Under the pieces are notes generated by a model, which was not told where the DNA came from, searched no databases, and saw only the letters and a program-made list of their open reading frames with translations. DNA of 64,000 bases from Hyparrhenia diplandra. Its lineage: Eukaryota; Streptophyta; Magnoliopsida; Poales; Poaceae. The position numbers and the translations under genes are program-made. Below are positions 61,101 through 64,000 of this stretch, piece after piece (position 1 is the stretch's first letter; every line of letters starts with the position of its first letter). The stretch covers positions 41,373 to 105,372 of the forward strand of contig JADLZK010008400.1 of the NCBI GenBank assembly GCA_015847255.1, given 5' to 3'.

Positions 61101-64000
61101 GCTTCCTAAGTTTGGCCCCCTGCCGTTTCGGTAAAAAAAAAGTTGTATAGGAAATATAAACGTAAGCAGTAATATGCTGACCAGCAGTCCATCCCTTGCA
61201 CCTGACGTTTTGACGGCCGCAGTTGGAATAACAGTATCTATCTATACTAGTACTAGTGGCACTTAGTTGACACTTAACCCTAAACTACTCACCACTTGTA
61301 GAGAGAAATTGCAAGTCTGCGGTGGATTTGATCCATGACAAATTCATGCTCGCTTCAAACCTAACAAACAAAGGAACCACCTGTCTTGACAAGCACGGTT
61401 CATGTACGAAGATCACAAAGGAGGGGAGAGGGACCCGGCATCATCAACCCATCTGACAAACAAATAGTGTCATTTTCCCGGGCAAATCATCTACCGGCCT
61501 TGTTATATATTCGTCTTACTGTACCTTGCTGCCCATTATTGGGAGAATGAAGCAAGTTTCGCCTGTACCAGCAACATATGACCTTAAAGGGTAGTCCAGT
61601 AGGCCTTGACTACCCTGAATTTGCTTTCCAAAAAAAAGTGTTTTCCCCAGCTCACCAAAATGGCCCAATTCTTCCTCCCTTCGTTTGCTCTATTCTGACT
61701 CCACCGGCAAGGCCTGCCGAAGGCCGTTTTCGTCTTTTCCGACTCCTCGGCCACCGAAGCCGAGACCGGAAGCGGGAGCGGGAGGCCGGCGCCGGGCCTT
61801 TCCTCGACGCTGGTGGCCGGGCGCCGTTGCCGCTTCATCCAGCCGCCGCCTGGCCAAGGCTGCATCAGTGCCGGGCGCCTCCCCATCCCGCGGGCCCCCC
61901 TTTGCCGCGCCCAATCCCCATCCTCTTTCTTTTGTCATCCTGTGAGTTCACAACTTTCTTCAGAATTGGTTTAGGGTTTCGATTTTGGATATTTAATTGA
62001 TTGTAAAGGCTTAGGGACCGTAGATCTATCATATATGAGCCTAGAATTGAATGGAACTTACCGCGGATTTTCCGTGAAATTGACATGAAGAAATCAAATA
62101 TAGCATTTCTTTTTTCGTAAGCATGAGGCAAAAAATTGCAAGTCGACTACCCCCAATTCCAAATTTGCTGATGAAGAGTTGTCTATTCCTATTGTATACT
62201 ATTTGAGCAAGTTTGGGACTTAATTATGTAAGTTTTGAACCTCTGAATTATATAATCGATATTTTGGTTAATTTATAGCCATTTTTCTTTGAGTTTTGCG
62301 TGAGCAAAAAAAATTTTTTTGGAGAGGACTACCTTGTTTCAAGTGCTGGGTCCGCCATAGCAAAACCAAACCAAAACAACCCCCTAAAAATCTCAAAGGG
62401 AGGCCTGCATGATTAGAGAGGGTCGTCGCAGGCGGTGGCCTGATATGGACTGACGGCACGGCCACACAGTCAGGGTCCCCATCCGTGTATGCCTGACGCG
62501 AACGTCGTCCTGCGCTGCGTGGCGCGTGTGGCCTGGCGGTCCGGCCAGCTAAAAGCGAGGTGGGGGCTGGCTGCTCGGGGGCGTCGGCGTCGCTTCCGTC
62601 TCGCTCGCACACAGAGCGCACGCGGGCGCCGGCAGATGGCAGGCGATTAAACAACGAAGGGATCGCTGCCACTGGGGTCAAAAACACGGAATGGTTTTTT
62701 CGTCACCCCAAATTCCTCCCAAATTCCACTACGCAGTTAAGCATTCCCCATCACAACGGCCCAAGAACACGTATTTTAGCATCTAAATATGTGAAAAAAT
62801 AAAAATAATTACACAGCTTTGGGACATGTATTATACGGTATCCATTCTTTTGGTTCTGCTGGCACGCCATAAGAGTGATAAATATTTACCACTCAACAAA
62901 ACTTAAACGCTGCTACAAAGTGTAACAGACGACGCTACTACGCCACATCCATCCAAAAATTTCAGACAAACTTTGGGTGCTAAACACACCCAAGAATCCT
63001 TGATGATGGTTTGGCCAGCAGCCAGCTAGCACTGTGACTGACGCGCGGGCATCTGATCAGCCCTTACCCGTACTCCTACATGCATGCCGGTCGGTCGTAC
63101 TACTCGTGTAGTGACGCGCACGCAAATCGCATCACACAGGTTGGCATCTCGTGGCCGTGGTTCGATCATATCGCTGCTAGCCGCCGCTGCGCTTCGATCG
63201 GTGCGCGCAACAGATGGAATCTGGACGTGGCGCGGGGTCAGATCGCATGGATGGATGACTTTGTTTATCTGCGCTGCGCCAACTTGTGTTTAATTAGTGG
63301 TCAAAGAAAAATTAACGAGATGAGGCTTTTATCAGCGTTTAATATAATGAATCCGGCTCAGGCGGAGATACGATCTGCACAATGCACTATCAGGTCTCGT
63401 GATCCTTCTGGCAATACGAACGAACGGAACGGTCGACCGGCAGGATCCAGATGCCACCGGACAGAGCCTCTGGGTCAGGGTGGGATTTCGCCTGCGTGTC
63501 TGGATATCCAAAATCATTGCACACCGTGTTGATTTGTAGCTCTGCACTGCACCCGGGGAACTGACCTGCATACTTGATGCTACTAGGAGTACTAGCAGTA
63601 GACTACCTCACCTACCCTTGCACAGTTACTCTAGCGTCAAAATGGTTAGGATCTCAGGCAAGGAATAGAACTACATGGGCGCTATGATCCACATCAGGCG
63701 GGCATACTACCAGTTGTACGTCTGACCACCGATGCAAGACCAAGCAATTCCAGACAAATGGACCTCGCTTGCCAACAGATCTGCTGGATTGTTCGTCGTC
63801 TACCCCTTACGTGTATCGTCTAAAAATCGGCTAATGGTCACGTTCACCTCGCGTCCTTGCCGGGATGTCTTGAGCTCGCCAGCGAGTGGAGCGAGCTGAG
63901 CTCATGACGGAATCATTTCTTCAGAACTATTGTTGCGGGTTCGATCTGCTGCTCATGACTATAGTGGTGATGGTCTATACTGTTGCAAACCAAACAAACA
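58132..64000. other. Intergenic or promoter-like DNA, no supported gene
   Basis: There are two GC-rich patches with CT-rich, ACCCTAA-like leader character, at 58.6-59.5 kb and 61.65-61.95 kb. They look like 5' UTR or first-exon relics: short ATG frames followed by possible GT donors, but no downstream exon or domain could be recognised. A T run lies at 58332-58352. The remainder is unremarkable AT-rich DNA up to the window end. Confidence 0.4.

Noticed and set aside
61578..62000. Possible 5' UTR/first exon, 140-codon frame
   Set aside because: Pro/Arg-rich GC-driven frame; no continuation after the putative donor.
63900..63960. GCGGGTTCGATC as a tRNA T-loop
   Set aside because: No acceptor or anticodon stem could be paired around it.

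Overview
This is nuclear DNA of a grass (Poaceae). Genes have many GT-AG introns. Intergenic space is filled with grass-type transposable elements: Stowaway- and hAT-like MITEs, Mutator-like foldback elements, Ty1/copia and Ty3/gypsy LTR elements. The LTRs carry repeated CCGGTC/GACCGG words, a texture familiar from panicoid grasses such as sorghum and its relatives; that placement is an inference. No rRNA, tRNA, CRISPR or bacterial-type feature was seen.

The gene-rich part is 1-25.7 kb. It holds the 3' half of an ABC1-family atypical kinase (+, 1-1934). Convergent to it is a complete tubulin-folding cofactor A gene (-, 2660-3651). After 6.5 kb of intergenic DNA comes a TRM-like/VARLMGL protein gene (DUF3741 to DUF4378; -, 10225-13443) with a GC-rich leader. 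Next is an 18-exon CLASP microtubule-associated gene (-, 17315-25652). Three of the four genes belong to families tied to tubulin or cortical microtubules, although no functional cluster is implied. The TRM-like and CLASP frames are broken by about eight small indels. Most are one-base changes in homopolymers, so they may be assembly errors or real decay. CLASP also lacks the exons for the second half of its first TOG domain and carries a six-unit KSPLHP peptide repeat.

The repeat-rich part is 25.7-58.1 kb. Diverged segmental copies at 28.0, 29.0 and 33.2 kb surround an element at 29.5-32.5 kb that encodes a degenerate Ulp1-like protease and a GC-rich minisatellite. A LINE/SINE tail with perfect 15-bp target duplications lies at 33.77 kb. 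A hAT-like MITE follows at 34.05 kb, and a 719-bp near-perfect palindrome with 9-bp target duplications at 35.8 kb. A broken Ty1/copia element (- strand) spans 39.9-49.3 kb. Next to it is a decayed Ty3/gypsy gag split by a copia-type solo LTR (50.6-52.5 kb). A plus-strand LTR fills 53.3-55.5 kb, and a second, composite foldback lies at 57.0-58.1 kb. From 58.1 to 64 kb I found no gene that I can support.

No clearly new biological system is visible. The most notable items are the indel cluster in the two microtubule-associated genes, the KSPLHP repeat in CLASP, and several transposon insertions whose exact boundaries and order can be read from target-site duplications.
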